A stretch of 64,000 nt of DNA from Firm-04 sp045628085 (GTDB lineage: Bacteria; Bacillota; Clostridia; Oscillospirales; Ruminococcaceae), in NCBI GenBank assembly GCA_045628085.1, contig JAZQOZ010000156.1:1-64000 (forward strand), in the 5' to 3' direction. Both the position numbers and the translations under genes were made by a program. Of this stretch, positions 17,686-26,045 are shown piece after piece. The first letter of the stretch is position 1. Each line of letters starts with the position of its first letter. Below the pieces are notes generated by a model. The model did no database searches. It was not told where the DNA came from and was given only the letters and a program-made list of their open reading frames with translations.

Positions 17686-18822
17686 ATGGCTGATCAGAAT
17701 AACCGTCCGTGTCTGCTGATCGCAGGCAAGGCGTATGATCCGCATATCGGCGGTGTGGAGACTGTGATGCAGCAGACTGCGGAATATATGCGCAGATATG
17801 CAAAAACAAAAGTGCTGTGCTGCCGTGACGGATTCGGTTTGACGAAACGTGAAAAGGTCAATCATGTTCCCGTGACCTATGCAGGCAGTCTGGGAACAGC
17901 GGCATCCTGTCCGCTTTCTTTTTCTTTTATTGAAGAATTCCGGCGCAAGGTCATGCTGGCAGATACGGTCGAGCTGCATCTGCCGTTTCCGGTCGCTGAT
18001 CTCGCATTGCTTTTGTCCGGCTATAAGGGGCGCGTGGTCGTTGCATGGCATAGCGATGTCGTGCGGCAGAAAACGATCCTGAAATTATATAAGCCGCTGA
18101 TGAAATGGCTGCTGAAACGTGCGGATACGATCATCGTGGCAACGCAGGCACATATCGACAGTTCCCCGTATTTGCAGCCGTATCGTGAAAAATGCGTCAT
18201 TGTGCCCTATGGCATTGAACCTGCGGATTATGAGCATAGACCGCATCTGTCACCGCTTTCGGCGGTGATGCATGATAAAACAGCAAAAAAAGTGCTGTTT
18301 ACCGGACGGCTCGTATACTATAAAGGGGCGGATATCCTGCTGGAAGCATTTTCCGGTTTGCAGACAAATGCGGAATTGTTTTTTGCAGGGACAGGCGTTC
18401 TGGAAAATGAGCTGAAAGCGCGTGCTGAGGCACTCGGTATCGCAGAGCGCGTGCATTTTCTCGGCAGACGCATGACACCGGAGCTCCGCGATATGTTCGC
18501 GGAATGTGATCTGTTCGTATTGCCGTCCGTTGCAAACAGTGAGGCATTCGGTATCGTGCAGCTTGAGGCAATGGTCAACGGAAAGCCTGTCATCAATACA
18601 TCGCTGCCGACCGGTGTGCCGCTCGTGAGTATTGACGGCGAGACCGGACTGACTGTTCCGCCGCAGGATGCTCCCGCACTGACGGCTGCGATGGAGAAAC
18701 TCCTGACGGATGATGCGCTGCGTGAACAGTACGGCAGGGCGGCAAGAGAACGTGTTCTGCGCGAATTTTCACTGGAATCGGTCATGGAGAAAACACGGGC
18801 GGTTTTGTTCAACGGAAAATAA
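17686..18822 (+). CDS. Family 4 glycosyltransferase
   Basis: A 378-residue GT4 enzyme with the acceptor-side glycine loop PHIGGVETVMQQ, LFTGRLVYYKGADIL at the start of the donor domain, and PSVANSEAFGIVQLEAMVNGKPVI with the E-x7-E pair. Relatives in D-rhamnan and mannan clusters add alpha-linked GDP-sugar residues. GAGGATG lies eight bases before the ATG. It sits between the other GT4 and rmd. Confidence 0.92.
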   Translation: MADQNNRPCLLIAGKAYDPHIGGVETVMQQTAEYMRRYAKTKVLCCRDGFGLTKREKVNHVPVTYAGSLGTAASCPLSFSFIEEFRRKVMLADTVELHLPFPVADLALLLSGYKGRVVVAWHSDVVRQKTILKLYKPLMKWLLKRADTIIVATQAHIDSSPYLQPYREKCVIVPYGIEPADYEHRPHLSPLSAVMHDKTAKKVLFTGRLVYYKGADILLEAFSGLQTNAELFFAGTGVLENELKARAEALGIAERVHFLGRRMTPELRDMFAECDLFVLPSVANSEAFGIVQLEAMVNGKPVINTSLPTGVPLVSIDGETGLTVPPQDAPALTAAMEKLLTDDALREQYGRAARERVLREFSLESVMEKTRAVLFNGK

Positions 18823-18835
18823 GGAGCATAACAGC

Positions 18836-19807
18836 ATGAAGATACTGATAACCGGCGCGGCAGGTTTTGTCGGCGCTTATGCGATCCGGCAGCTTGCGGA
18901 AAAGGGATATGCTGTCCATGCCGCGATTTTGCCGCAGGAACAGCTCGCAAACGATTTGCAGAAACGGTGTACCGTTCATCATTTTGATCTGCTTGATGCG
19001 GATGCGGTGTCTGATCTGCTGCAAACCGTTCAGCCGGACGGTATTCTGCATCTGGCGGCGCAAAGCTCCGTTGCGGTATCATGGAAAAAGCCGCAGATGA
19101 CCGCCGATCTCAATATCAGAGGAACGCTGAATCTGTTGGAAGCGGCAAGAAATCTGCCGCAGATGCCCCGTATTCTGCTGATCGGTTCGGCAGAGGAATA
19201 CGGGAAATTACCCGAAAATGCCGAAGGTTTGCAGCTTGTCAGTGAAACAATGCCGCTGCATCCCGTGAATATTTATGCCGCGACAAAAGCCGCCGCAGAA
19301 CAGCTTGCATCGGTGTATTTTTCTGCATACGGTTTGCCGGTGATCTGCGTCCGTGCTTTCAATCATTTCGGACCGGGGCAGCGGGAAATGTTCGTTGTAT
19401 CAGATTTCTGCAAACAGGCGGCGGAAATCGAATACGGTCTGCGCGAACCGGTCATCCGGACAGGCAATCTTGATTCAAAGCGCGATTTTACGGATGTGCG
19501 TGATATTGTCCGTGCGTATGTGCTGCTGCTCGAATCGGGCAGAGCAGGGGAGATCTATAATGTCGGCAGCGGCAAAGTGACTGCGATCTCCGATATTCTG
19601 GAGATGATCCTGTCCTGCTGTGCCGTTCCGGTGCAGCATGAAATTGATCCGGAAAAACTGCGTCCGGCTGAAACATCCTGTCTTGCCGCAAATATCGGAA
19701 AACTGTGCGGAGATACCGGCTGGATGCCGGAGATCCCGACTGCGCAGACTGTTGCCGATACGCTTGCATACTGGCGGCAAATATTGAAGGAGCAATCAGA
19801 AGCATGA
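18836..19807 (+). CDS. rmd: GDP-4-keto-6-deoxy-D-mannose reductase (RMD)
   Basis: Predicted to reduce the Gmd product to GDP-D-rhamnose. The 323-residue SDR has GAAGFVGAYAI at the NAD(P) site, the YAATKAAAEQL catalytic Tyr-Lys and the NHFGPGQ segment followed by GNLDSKRDFTDVRD, as in RMD proteins. It lacks an epimerase-type arrangement expected of GDP-L-fucose synthase, so D-rhamnose is favoured over L-fucose; this is a family-level inference. AAGGAG precedes the ATG. The stop overlaps the wzm start (ATGA). Confidence 0.88.
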   Translation: MKILITGAAGFVGAYAIRQLAEKGYAVHAAILPQEQLANDLQKRCTVHHFDLLDADAVSDLLQTVQPDGILHLAAQSSVAVSWKKPQMTADLNIRGTLNLLEAARNLPQMPRILLIGSAEEYGKLPENAEGLQLVSETMPLHPVNIYAATKAAAEQLASVYFSAYGLPVICVRAFNHFGPGQREMFVVSDFCKQAAEIEYGLREPVIRTGNLDSKRDFTDVRDIVRAYVLLLESGRAGEIYNVGSGKVTAISDILEMILSCCAVPVQHEIDPEKLRPAETSCLAANIGKLCGDTGWMPEIPTAQTVADTLAYWRQILKEQSEA

Positions 19808-20583
19808 TCCGAAAGCTGCATGAACTCTATCAATACCGCGAAATGATCGTGAGCCTTGTGCGAAAAGACCTGAAAGGACGCTATAAGGGCAGTGTTCTGG
19901 GATTCCTCTGGACATTCCTGAATCCGCTGCTGCAGCTCCTTGTCTATACGCTGGTATTTTCGGTCATCTTGAAAAGCGGCATTCCGAATTATTATCTGCA
20001 TCTGTTCGTGGCACTTGTGCCGTGGATATTCTTTGCATCCTCGCTGACGACCGGTGCAAAGCTCGTGCTTGATCAGAAAAATATGATCAAGAAGATATAT
20101 TTTCCGCGTGAAGTTCTGCCGGTCGCGTATACCGTCAGCAGTTTCTGCAATATGCTGTTTTCATTCATCATCATCTTTCTGGTGATCGGCGTGATGCGGC
20201 TCGGTATCAGCTTTTCCGCATTGCTCTGGCTGATCCCGGTCATGATGATACAGTTTGTACTTGTGCTTGGCATGAATCTGATCACCTCGGCTGTGACAGT
20301 CTATATCCGTGATCTGGAGCATATCATGGGTGTCGTCAGTATGGCGTGGATGTATCTTTCTCCGGTCGTTTACGGCATCGACTTCGTGCCGGAATCATGG
20401 CAGAAATGGTATCTGCTCAATCCGATGGCACCGCTTGTGCTGTCTTATCGGGATATTTTATATTATCAGCGTGCGCCGCATCTCCGGAATCTGGCGATCG
20501 CGGCAGGCATCAGTCTGCTGATCTTCTGCATCGGCTGTCTGGTCTTTGAAAAATTACAGCGGCGATTTGCCGAGGTGTTATAA
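19804..20583 (+). CDS. wzm: Polysaccharide ABC exporter permease (Wzm-type)
   Basis: A 259-residue ABC-2 permease with a conserved cytosolic N-terminus (LVRKDLKGRYKGSVLGFLWTFLNPL) and six hydrophobic helices. It is the membrane half of an ABC transporter that flips a finished, lipid-linked polysaccharide. Its ATP-binding partner is two genes downstream. It overlaps rmd by four bases and the next gene by one base. Confidence 0.93.
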   Translation: MIRKLHELYQYREMIVSLVRKDLKGRYKGSVLGFLWTFLNPLLQLLVYTLVFSVILKSGIPNYYLHLFVALVPWIFFASSLTTGAKLVLDQKNMIKKIYFPREVLPVAYTVSSFCNMLFSFIIIFLVIGVMRLGISFSALLWLIPVMMIQFVLVLGMNLITSAVTVYIRDLEHIMGVVSMAWMYLSPVVYGIDFVPESWQKWYLLNPMAPLVLSYRDILYYQRAPHLRNLAIAAGISLLIFCIGCLVFEKLQRRFAEVL

Positions 20584-22274
20584 TGAATTCGTTTTTTCAG
20601 AAACTGCGGAAGTATCTGCCGCTGATCGCATTCTGTGCGGCGGCACTCTGGCTGTTTTACGAGATCTATCCGATCATTTTTGCAACGCATGACGATATGC
20701 GCAATTATACGCTTGTCCGCCGCGACGCGGTTCTGCGTGATGCGCTGCGTTCTGCAAAAACAGGCAGAATTTCACACCTCTGGAATCATTTTCTTCTGAC
20801 ACTGCCGTTTCGTGCAAATAAGGTATGGTTTTATAAACTGGTGCAGTATGCGGCGCTGCTTTTTGATATCTATGCAGGCTGGAAACTGCTCCGTGCGCAT
20901 ACCGACAGCCATTTTGCCGATCTGACAGCAATACTGGCGGTATCGTGGGCGAGTATATCCGGATATCACAATCTGCTGATCTCCTATGCACTCTGTCATC
21001 AGATACCGGTCGGCTTTTGTTTCCTCTCACTTTATCATTTCGGGAACAGGCTGAAATCGCACAGCCGAAAAGATACACTGCTGAGCTGTGTATATCTGCT
21101 GATCGCGGTCATGATCTATGAAGCCTTTGCGGCGATGCTTCTGCTGATGCTTGCATGGGCGCTCTGCAAACCGTCACGCGGAGAACTGTCATTCTGGCAA
21201 TGGCTGCGGCAGGCAGGCAGACGGATCGTGCCGCAGCTGCTGACAGTCGGCGGATACTGCGTGGTCTATTTTGCATGGCAGGGGATCTATCCGCCTGCTT
21301 ATAACGGCATTTCCATGAACCTGAGTGAGCCGTTTCTGAGTGTCTGCTCACTGCTGACATATTCGCTGTCATTCTTTCCGGTCTGGGAACTGCTGCGGCT
21401 CGCAAAGGAGCATCCCGTCACGCTGGCAGATTATTTTTCGCATCTGATGCATCCGGCAGCATGGATCACCGCAGGACTGACAACAACAGTTTTCTATCTC
21501 CTGCTCCCGCGTATCCGGATGAAAACGGAAAAGCTGCGGAATCTGCTGTTTCTTTCGGGTATCGGTATTTTTCTGCCGTGTATGCTGACAGCAGTCAGTG
21601 AAAAATATATGGCATGGACAAGACGCGGTACGGACGGGTATCTGCCGTCATTTTACAGTTTCCTGTTTCTGGTCGGATTTCTGCTGACGGGTGCGCTCCT
21701 GATCTGGCAGTCTGCCCCGAACGGAAACCGCCGGAAAACGGCGCGTGTGCTTTTGAGCATCGGCGTGTGTTTTGTGTGCCTGACGGCAAGCTCGGTAACG
21801 GATATGTGGCTGCCGTGTTTTCGGGAGCTTTCTCTGCGCTACCGCAATTTTGATTATGTTCTTTCACAGGAATTGCCGGAATATGATGCAGAATGGCAGT
21901 TCTGTGCGCCGGATAATCAGGGCATCCATCTGAGCCGCGGATATACAGAGGATTATCTGAAGATCTATAATCCGGAAGATATCGCTTATATCAGCGATCC
22001 GGCGGCGCTTGACAGCGAAAAACAAACGCTCTGTATGCGGATGCCGGTGAATTACGCCTATGCAGTCATCGGTGAAACAGACAGTTCGCTTCATGCAAAT
22101 ACGCTGTTTTTCCGGACACTTGTTCCGGAATCCTTCAATATTACCCTCTATGATACCGAGGGCAATTCGCTGAACTATACAAATGTGCGCAATGGCGATC
22201 AGCTTACTTTGCCGGACGGACAGTATTTTGATCTGTCAAAGCGCGTGGAGAATATATCGGCAGATGCAGGATAA
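20583..22274 (+). CDS. Large polytopic membrane protein of the polysaccharide cluster
   Basis: A 563-residue protein with roughly ten to eleven hydrophobic helices up to about residue 410, then a soluble, probably extracytoplasmic C-terminal domain of about 150 residues. An Asp-Asp pair after the first helix (THDDMRNY) recalls the first-loop acidic residues of GT-C glycosyltransferases. The soluble tail (beta-rich, ending LTLPDGQYFDLS) is not recognised. It may add side groups to the exported polymer using lipid-linked donors. Its position between wzm and wzt is unusual. Confidence 0.75.
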   Translation: MNSFFQKLRKYLPLIAFCAAALWLFYEIYPIIFATHDDMRNYTLVRRDAVLRDALRSAKTGRISHLWNHFLLTLPFRANKVWFYKLVQYAALLFDIYAGWKLLRAHTDSHFADLTAILAVSWASISGYHNLLISYALCHQIPVGFCFLSLYHFGNRLKSHSRKDTLLSCVYLLIAVMIYEAFAAMLLLMLAWALCKPSRGELSFWQWLRQAGRRIVPQLLTVGGYCVVYFAWQGIYPPAYNGISMNLSEPFLSVCSLLTYSLSFFPVWELLRLAKEHPVTLADYFSHLMHPAAWITAGLTTTVFYLLLPRIRMKTEKLRNLLFLSGIGIFLPCMLTAVSEKYMAWTRRGTDGYLPSFYSFLFLVGFLLTGALLIWQSAPNGNRRKTARVLLSIGVCFVCLTASSVTDMWLPCFRELSLRYRNFDYVLSQELPEYDAEWQFCAPDNQGIHLSRGYTEDYLKIYNPEDIAYISDPAALDSEKQTLCMRMPVNYAYAVIGETDSSLHANTLFFRTLVPESFNITLYDTEGNSLNYTNVRNGDQLTLPDGQYFDLSKRVENISADAG

Positions 22275-22308
22275 TTCCGCAGAATGCCATAAAAAGGGGG
22301 GCGGCACG

Positions 22309-23502
22309 TTGGCTGCAATCGAAATTCGGAATCTCACAAAATCCTTTCGCATCTACGCAGACCGCGGACAGTCGCTCAAGGAAAAACTGCTCTCTGCTGA
22401 CCGCCGCCGCTATCAGACACGGAAGGTATTGGACGATATCTCGCTGACGGTCGAAGCCGGTGAAGCGATCGGTCTGGTCGGCAAAAACGGCTGCGGTAAA
22501 TCCACACTGCTCAAACTGATGAGCCGGATTCTGTATCCGGACAGCGGCAGCGTGAAACTCAGCGGCAGAGTATCCTCGCTGATCGAGCTTGGCGCAGGGT
22601 TTCATCCGGATATGACCGGACGGGAAAATATTTATACCAATGCGTCCATCTTCGGACTGACACATCAGGAGATCGAGGAGCGGCTTGATGAGATCATTGC
22701 GTTTTCCGAGATGCAGGATTTCATTGATACGCCCGTTCGGACGTATTCTTCGGGTATGTATATGCGGCTTGCGTTTTCAGTTGCGATCCATGTCGGTGCG
22801 GATATTCTGCTCATAGATGAGATACTGGCGGTCGGAGATGCTGCATTTCAGGCAAAATGCTTTGAACGCTTGATGGAGATCAAGGCTGCCGGTACGACGA
22901 TCGTGATCGTATCGCACAGTATGGCACAGCTTGAACGCATTTGTGACCGTACTGTCTGGATCGAGAACGGAAAGATCCGCATGGAAGGTGCGCCGAATGA
23001 GGTGCATCCGCTGTATCTGGAAGATATGGGCAAACGGCGGCAGCTCAGTCCGTCGGCGGCAGCAAAGCAGGAATCAGAAGAATCAGCAGATTCTCCTGCA
23101 AAATGGAAGGATATCTGTCTGCTCAATGAGCAGGGAGAACGCATCACAAAATTCCGCACAGGCGATACCGTCACTTTGCAGCTCACTTATGAAGCGGATG
23201 CTTCGCGTGCGGCAGAGGCACTTGTCGGGCTGGCACTTTACCGTGCGGATAAGGCACTTTGTTACGGCACAAATACGCAGCGCGAACGGATGCAGCCGAT
23301 CAAGCTGCAAAATACAGGTGTGATCCGCTGCCGGTTTGCACCGATGAATCTGGTAGCAGGCACGTACTGGTTCGATGTCGGTCTGCGCAGGATGGATATG
23401 TTTGCTTATGATTATGCCGCACAGGCGGTGCGGTTTACGGTATATGATCCGATCGACGAAACGGGTGTTATCAGGCTCGATCACACATGGGACATCAAAT
23501 AA
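22309..23502 (+). CDS. wzt: Polysaccharide ABC exporter ATPase with C-terminal carbohydrate-binding domain (Wzt-type)
   Basis: A 397-residue ABC ATPase with Walker A (GLVGKNGCGKSTLL), signature (YSSGMYMRLAF), Walker B (ILLIDEILAVGD) and the switch His (VSHSM). Residues about 250-397 form an extra beta-rich domain like the Wzt C-terminal domain, which in E. coli O8/O9a recognises a modified chain end before export. I chose the TTG at 22309 after a GGGGGGCGG run; an ATG at 22264 would add 15 unlikely residues. It directly precedes a methyltransferase fusion that could make such an end group. Confidence 0.9.
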   Translation: MAAIEIRNLTKSFRIYADRGQSLKEKLLSADRRRYQTRKVLDDISLTVEAGEAIGLVGKNGCGKSTLLKLMSRILYPDSGSVKLSGRVSSLIELGAGFHPDMTGRENIYTNASIFGLTHQEIEERLDEIIAFSEMQDFIDTPVRTYSSGMYMRLAFSVAIHVGADILLIDEILAVGDAAFQAKCFERLMEIKAAGTTIVIVSHSMAQLERICDRTVWIENGKIRMEGAPNEVHPLYLEDMGKRRQLSPSAAAKQESEESADSPAKWKDICLLNEQGERITKFRTGDTVTLQLTYEADASRAAEALVGLALYRADKALCYGTNTQRERMQPIKLQNTGVIRCRFAPMNLVAGTYWFDVGLRRMDMFAYDYAAQAVRFTVYDPIDETGVIRLDHTWDIK

Positions 23503-23546
23503 TCAGAGAATTCCGGTCAACGATGCGAAAGCGGAGGGATGATTCA

Positions 23547-25913
23547 ATGGAACAGGATGTACTGGATAAAAAGCTTCGGGCAGTCAAAGCGGCAAAGGAG
23601 AGCTTTCAGGTTGCACCGCAGCCGTTCGGCAAACTGAAACTTGCAAAATGGCTCGGCAGAAAGCTGACATACTGGTATGTTGCACCGTTCGGTGAAAAGC
23701 AGAATCAGTTTAATGATGCTTCGGCAGAACTTCTGGAAGCATTGTATCAGCGCGTGCAGGAATTTGAAGGGGAGATCGCTGTCATTCGTGCGGAAAGCAG
23801 ACAGCGGCTGTCCGATTTCAGAAAGGAAACCCGTCAGACATTGTCACGCGCTCATAATGAGGAACAGGATGCGATCAATGCCGTTTCGGATGATCTGGAG
23901 CGCAGTCTTTGCATTGCAGCGCCGGAAAGCCGCAGCGGTGTCGGTCAGCCGCCGCTGACAAAGCTTTCCGTTATCGGAACGGAAGCGCTGTTTCAATCCT
24001 TTCAGGCGGTTCAGAAAGCGCGGTCCAGTGCGGAAACGGAATCTGCACTCGAAAATCTCAGTGCCGATTACCGCAGACTGCTGACAGAATCTTTGGAACG
24101 GCTGACCGATCCCAAAACCATGAAGCCGATTGCGATCGTCTGTAATTCTTTCGGCAGCGGCACGCGCATGGAAGCGATCCGCAATGAGATCTGGGATCTC
24201 TATACGCTGCTGCGCGATTCCGGCAGACATCCGGTTTATATTGTGTCGATCGAAAAATCCGGTGATGAAACATCCGTCAGCGGCGATGTGCATTATGTGC
24301 CGGATGAATGCCTCGCAGACTGGATGAAGCAGTACGATCCGGCACTGCTCGTGTTCTGCGAAAGTACAACAGCGATTCTTACCGCCGGCAATCAGTGTAT
24401 GCTGCTGCGTAATGCAGTTCTGCGTCTCAGCGGTCAGAATCCTGCGCAGGCACTCGGCGGCAGCAAAATGCAGGAACTTCTGCATCTCTGCGATTTCGGC
24501 GTGCAGCATTACTGCGTTGCATCGAATCGCGCCGCGGATATTATGGAACAGCACGGTTTCCGCCGTCCTGCCGTAATGTATCCCTATATCAATATGAAAA
24601 AGCCGATGTTCACGCGCAGACCGCGTCCGCTGGATCCTGAACATCTGACGGTCGGTTTTGCATCCTCTCCGATGGGAAAGGAACAGGCGGATGCAAGAGG
24701 CATTCCGGCGCTGTGTGAACTGGTTCAGCAGAATCCGGATATCCGTTTTCTGATCCTCTGGCGCGATGCGGAAACCGTATCGGTGCCGGAAGTGCTGCAA
24801 AATGCAGAAAATTGCGAGATCCGCATCGGCTCGTGCGATATGACTGCATTTTACGGGGAGATCGACTGCGTTCTGATCCCTTATGCAGAGGAGAATTATA
24901 ATCACGCCTGTTCACTTTCGGCTGTCGAGGGAATGCTGCTCGGCATTCCGGCAGTTGCAACGCCGTGTGCCGGTGTATCGGAGCTGATCGAAAACTGCGG
25001 CATCGGATTGGTCGCAGAGGGTACGGATGCTGCCGCACTCGGAAAGGCACTGCGGAATCTGCCTGTGTATGCGGCTGCATTTCAGGAGCCGTGGCGGACA
25101 GAAAAACTGCGCGGTCTGCTTTCCGGCAAGGAATTTGTCCGCTATGTGGAAGAATGTATCACCGATGCAGTTCCGCAGGGCGTGCATACGCTGTATGAAT
25201 GGGATCGGCAGCTCAAGCTGCGCAACCTGCATCTTATTAAAGGAAATGCACAGCTTCGTGCATACTATCAGCGGCAGGATGTCGCGGAAGATTATGATGA
25301 TTCACGGTTCTCTGCCTATCCGCAGAATTGCTTTGATCTGATGGAACGGCAGAGCATTTCGGTACTGCTGGAGCATTTTCTGCGCGGCAGAAAAGATCCG
25401 AAACTGCTCGATCTTGCAAGCGGAACAGGCAGGATTTTGCGTGAACTGCTGCCCTTCGGAGATTGCACTTCCTGTGACGCTTCACCTGCGATGCTGGAGC
25501 AGCTTATGGCGCAGTACGGCGATGCAGATATCCGTCAGCTCGATATTCTTTCGGATGAGATCGAGGGACAGTATGATATTATCACGATCTTCCGGTTTAT
25601 CCGGCATTATGAATACGGGACACGCAAAATGCTCTGGAATAAACTGCGCGGTCTGCTCAGTGAGAACGGGGTGCTGATGTTTGATGTGCCGAATGCACGC
25701 TTTGAGATCCCGCACAGGCAGAGCAACGGTTGGGGACAGTATCAGATCTATGATATTTTCTGGACGCGCAGTTCACTTGAAAAGGAACTTGCGGATAACG
25801 GTCTGCGGCTTGCGGCACTTGTCCCGATCGGACAGGGATTATATCCGATGCCTGCTGCATATCGCGGCGAGCCGATGACATGGACGGCGGCTGTTACCCG
25901 AATACCGGAATAA
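23547..25913 (+). CDS. Coiled-coil glycosyltransferase-methyltransferase fusion, candidate chain terminator
   Basis: A 788-residue multidomain protein. The N-terminus (about 20-60, KWLGRKLTYWYVAPFGEKQ) is a segment often seen in polysaccharide methyltransferases. Residues about 55-125 are charged and heptad-like, predicted coiled coil. A GT4-like GT-B domain spans about 190-550 (YAEENYNHACSLSAVEGMLLG). A SAM methyltransferase domain occupies about 600-788 (LLDLASGTGRILREL). GCGGAGGG precedes the ATG at 23547. Domain logic and the Wzt neighbour suggest an enzyme that caps the polymer with a methylated sugar. The exact linkage is unknown. Confidence 0.85.
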   Translation: MEQDVLDKKLRAVKAAKESFQVAPQPFGKLKLAKWLGRKLTYWYVAPFGEKQNQFNDASAELLEALYQRVQEFEGEIAVIRAESRQRLSDFRKETRQTLSRAHNEEQDAINAVSDDLERSLCIAAPESRSGVGQPPLTKLSVIGTEALFQSFQAVQKARSSAETESALENLSADYRRLLTESLERLTDPKTMKPIAIVCNSFGSGTRMEAIRNEIWDLYTLLRDSGRHPVYIVSIEKSGDETSVSGDVHYVPDECLADWMKQYDPALLVFCESTTAILTAGNQCMLLRNAVLRLSGQNPAQALGGSKMQELLHLCDFGVQHYCVASNRAADIMEQHGFRRPAVMYPYINMKKPMFTRRPRPLDPEHLTVGFASSPMGKEQADARGIPALCELVQQNPDIRFLILWRDAETVSVPEVLQNAENCEIRIGSCDMTAFYGEIDCVLIPYAEENYNHACSLSAVEGMLLGIPAVATPCAGVSELIENCGIGLVAEGTDAAALGKALRNLPVYAAAFQEPWRTEKLRGLLSGKEFVRYVEECITDAVPQGVHTLYEWDRQLKLRNLHLIKGNAQLRAYYQRQDVAEDYDDSRFSAYPQNCFDLMERQSISVLLEHFLRGRKDPKLLDLASGTGRILRELLPFGDCTSCDASPAMLEQLMAQYGDADIRQLDILSDEIEGQYDIITIFRFIRHYEYGTRKMLWNKLRGLLSENGVLMFDVPNARFEIPHRQSNGWGQYQIYDIFWTRSSLEKELADNGLRLAALVPIGQGLYPMPAAYRGEPMTWTAAVTRIPE

Positions 25914-25963
25914 ACTGTGATGCGTTCGCAATATATATTGAAAAGCGCGCAGATAAATGAATA

Positions 25964-25992
25964 TTGACATTTTCGCAGCCATATATTATTCT
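25964..25992 (+). promoter_or_regulatory. Sigma-A promoter of the FAD oxidoreductase gene
   Basis: TTGACA at 25964-25969, a 17-base spacer and TATTCT at 25987-25992 lie 54 bases before the next start. This separates the oxidoreductase from the polysaccharide operon. Confidence 0.6.
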
Positions 25993-26045
25993 GTCTGGAT
26001 GCTGTGTGTGCAAGGCATCAATTATTGATATAAGGGGAACTGGAA

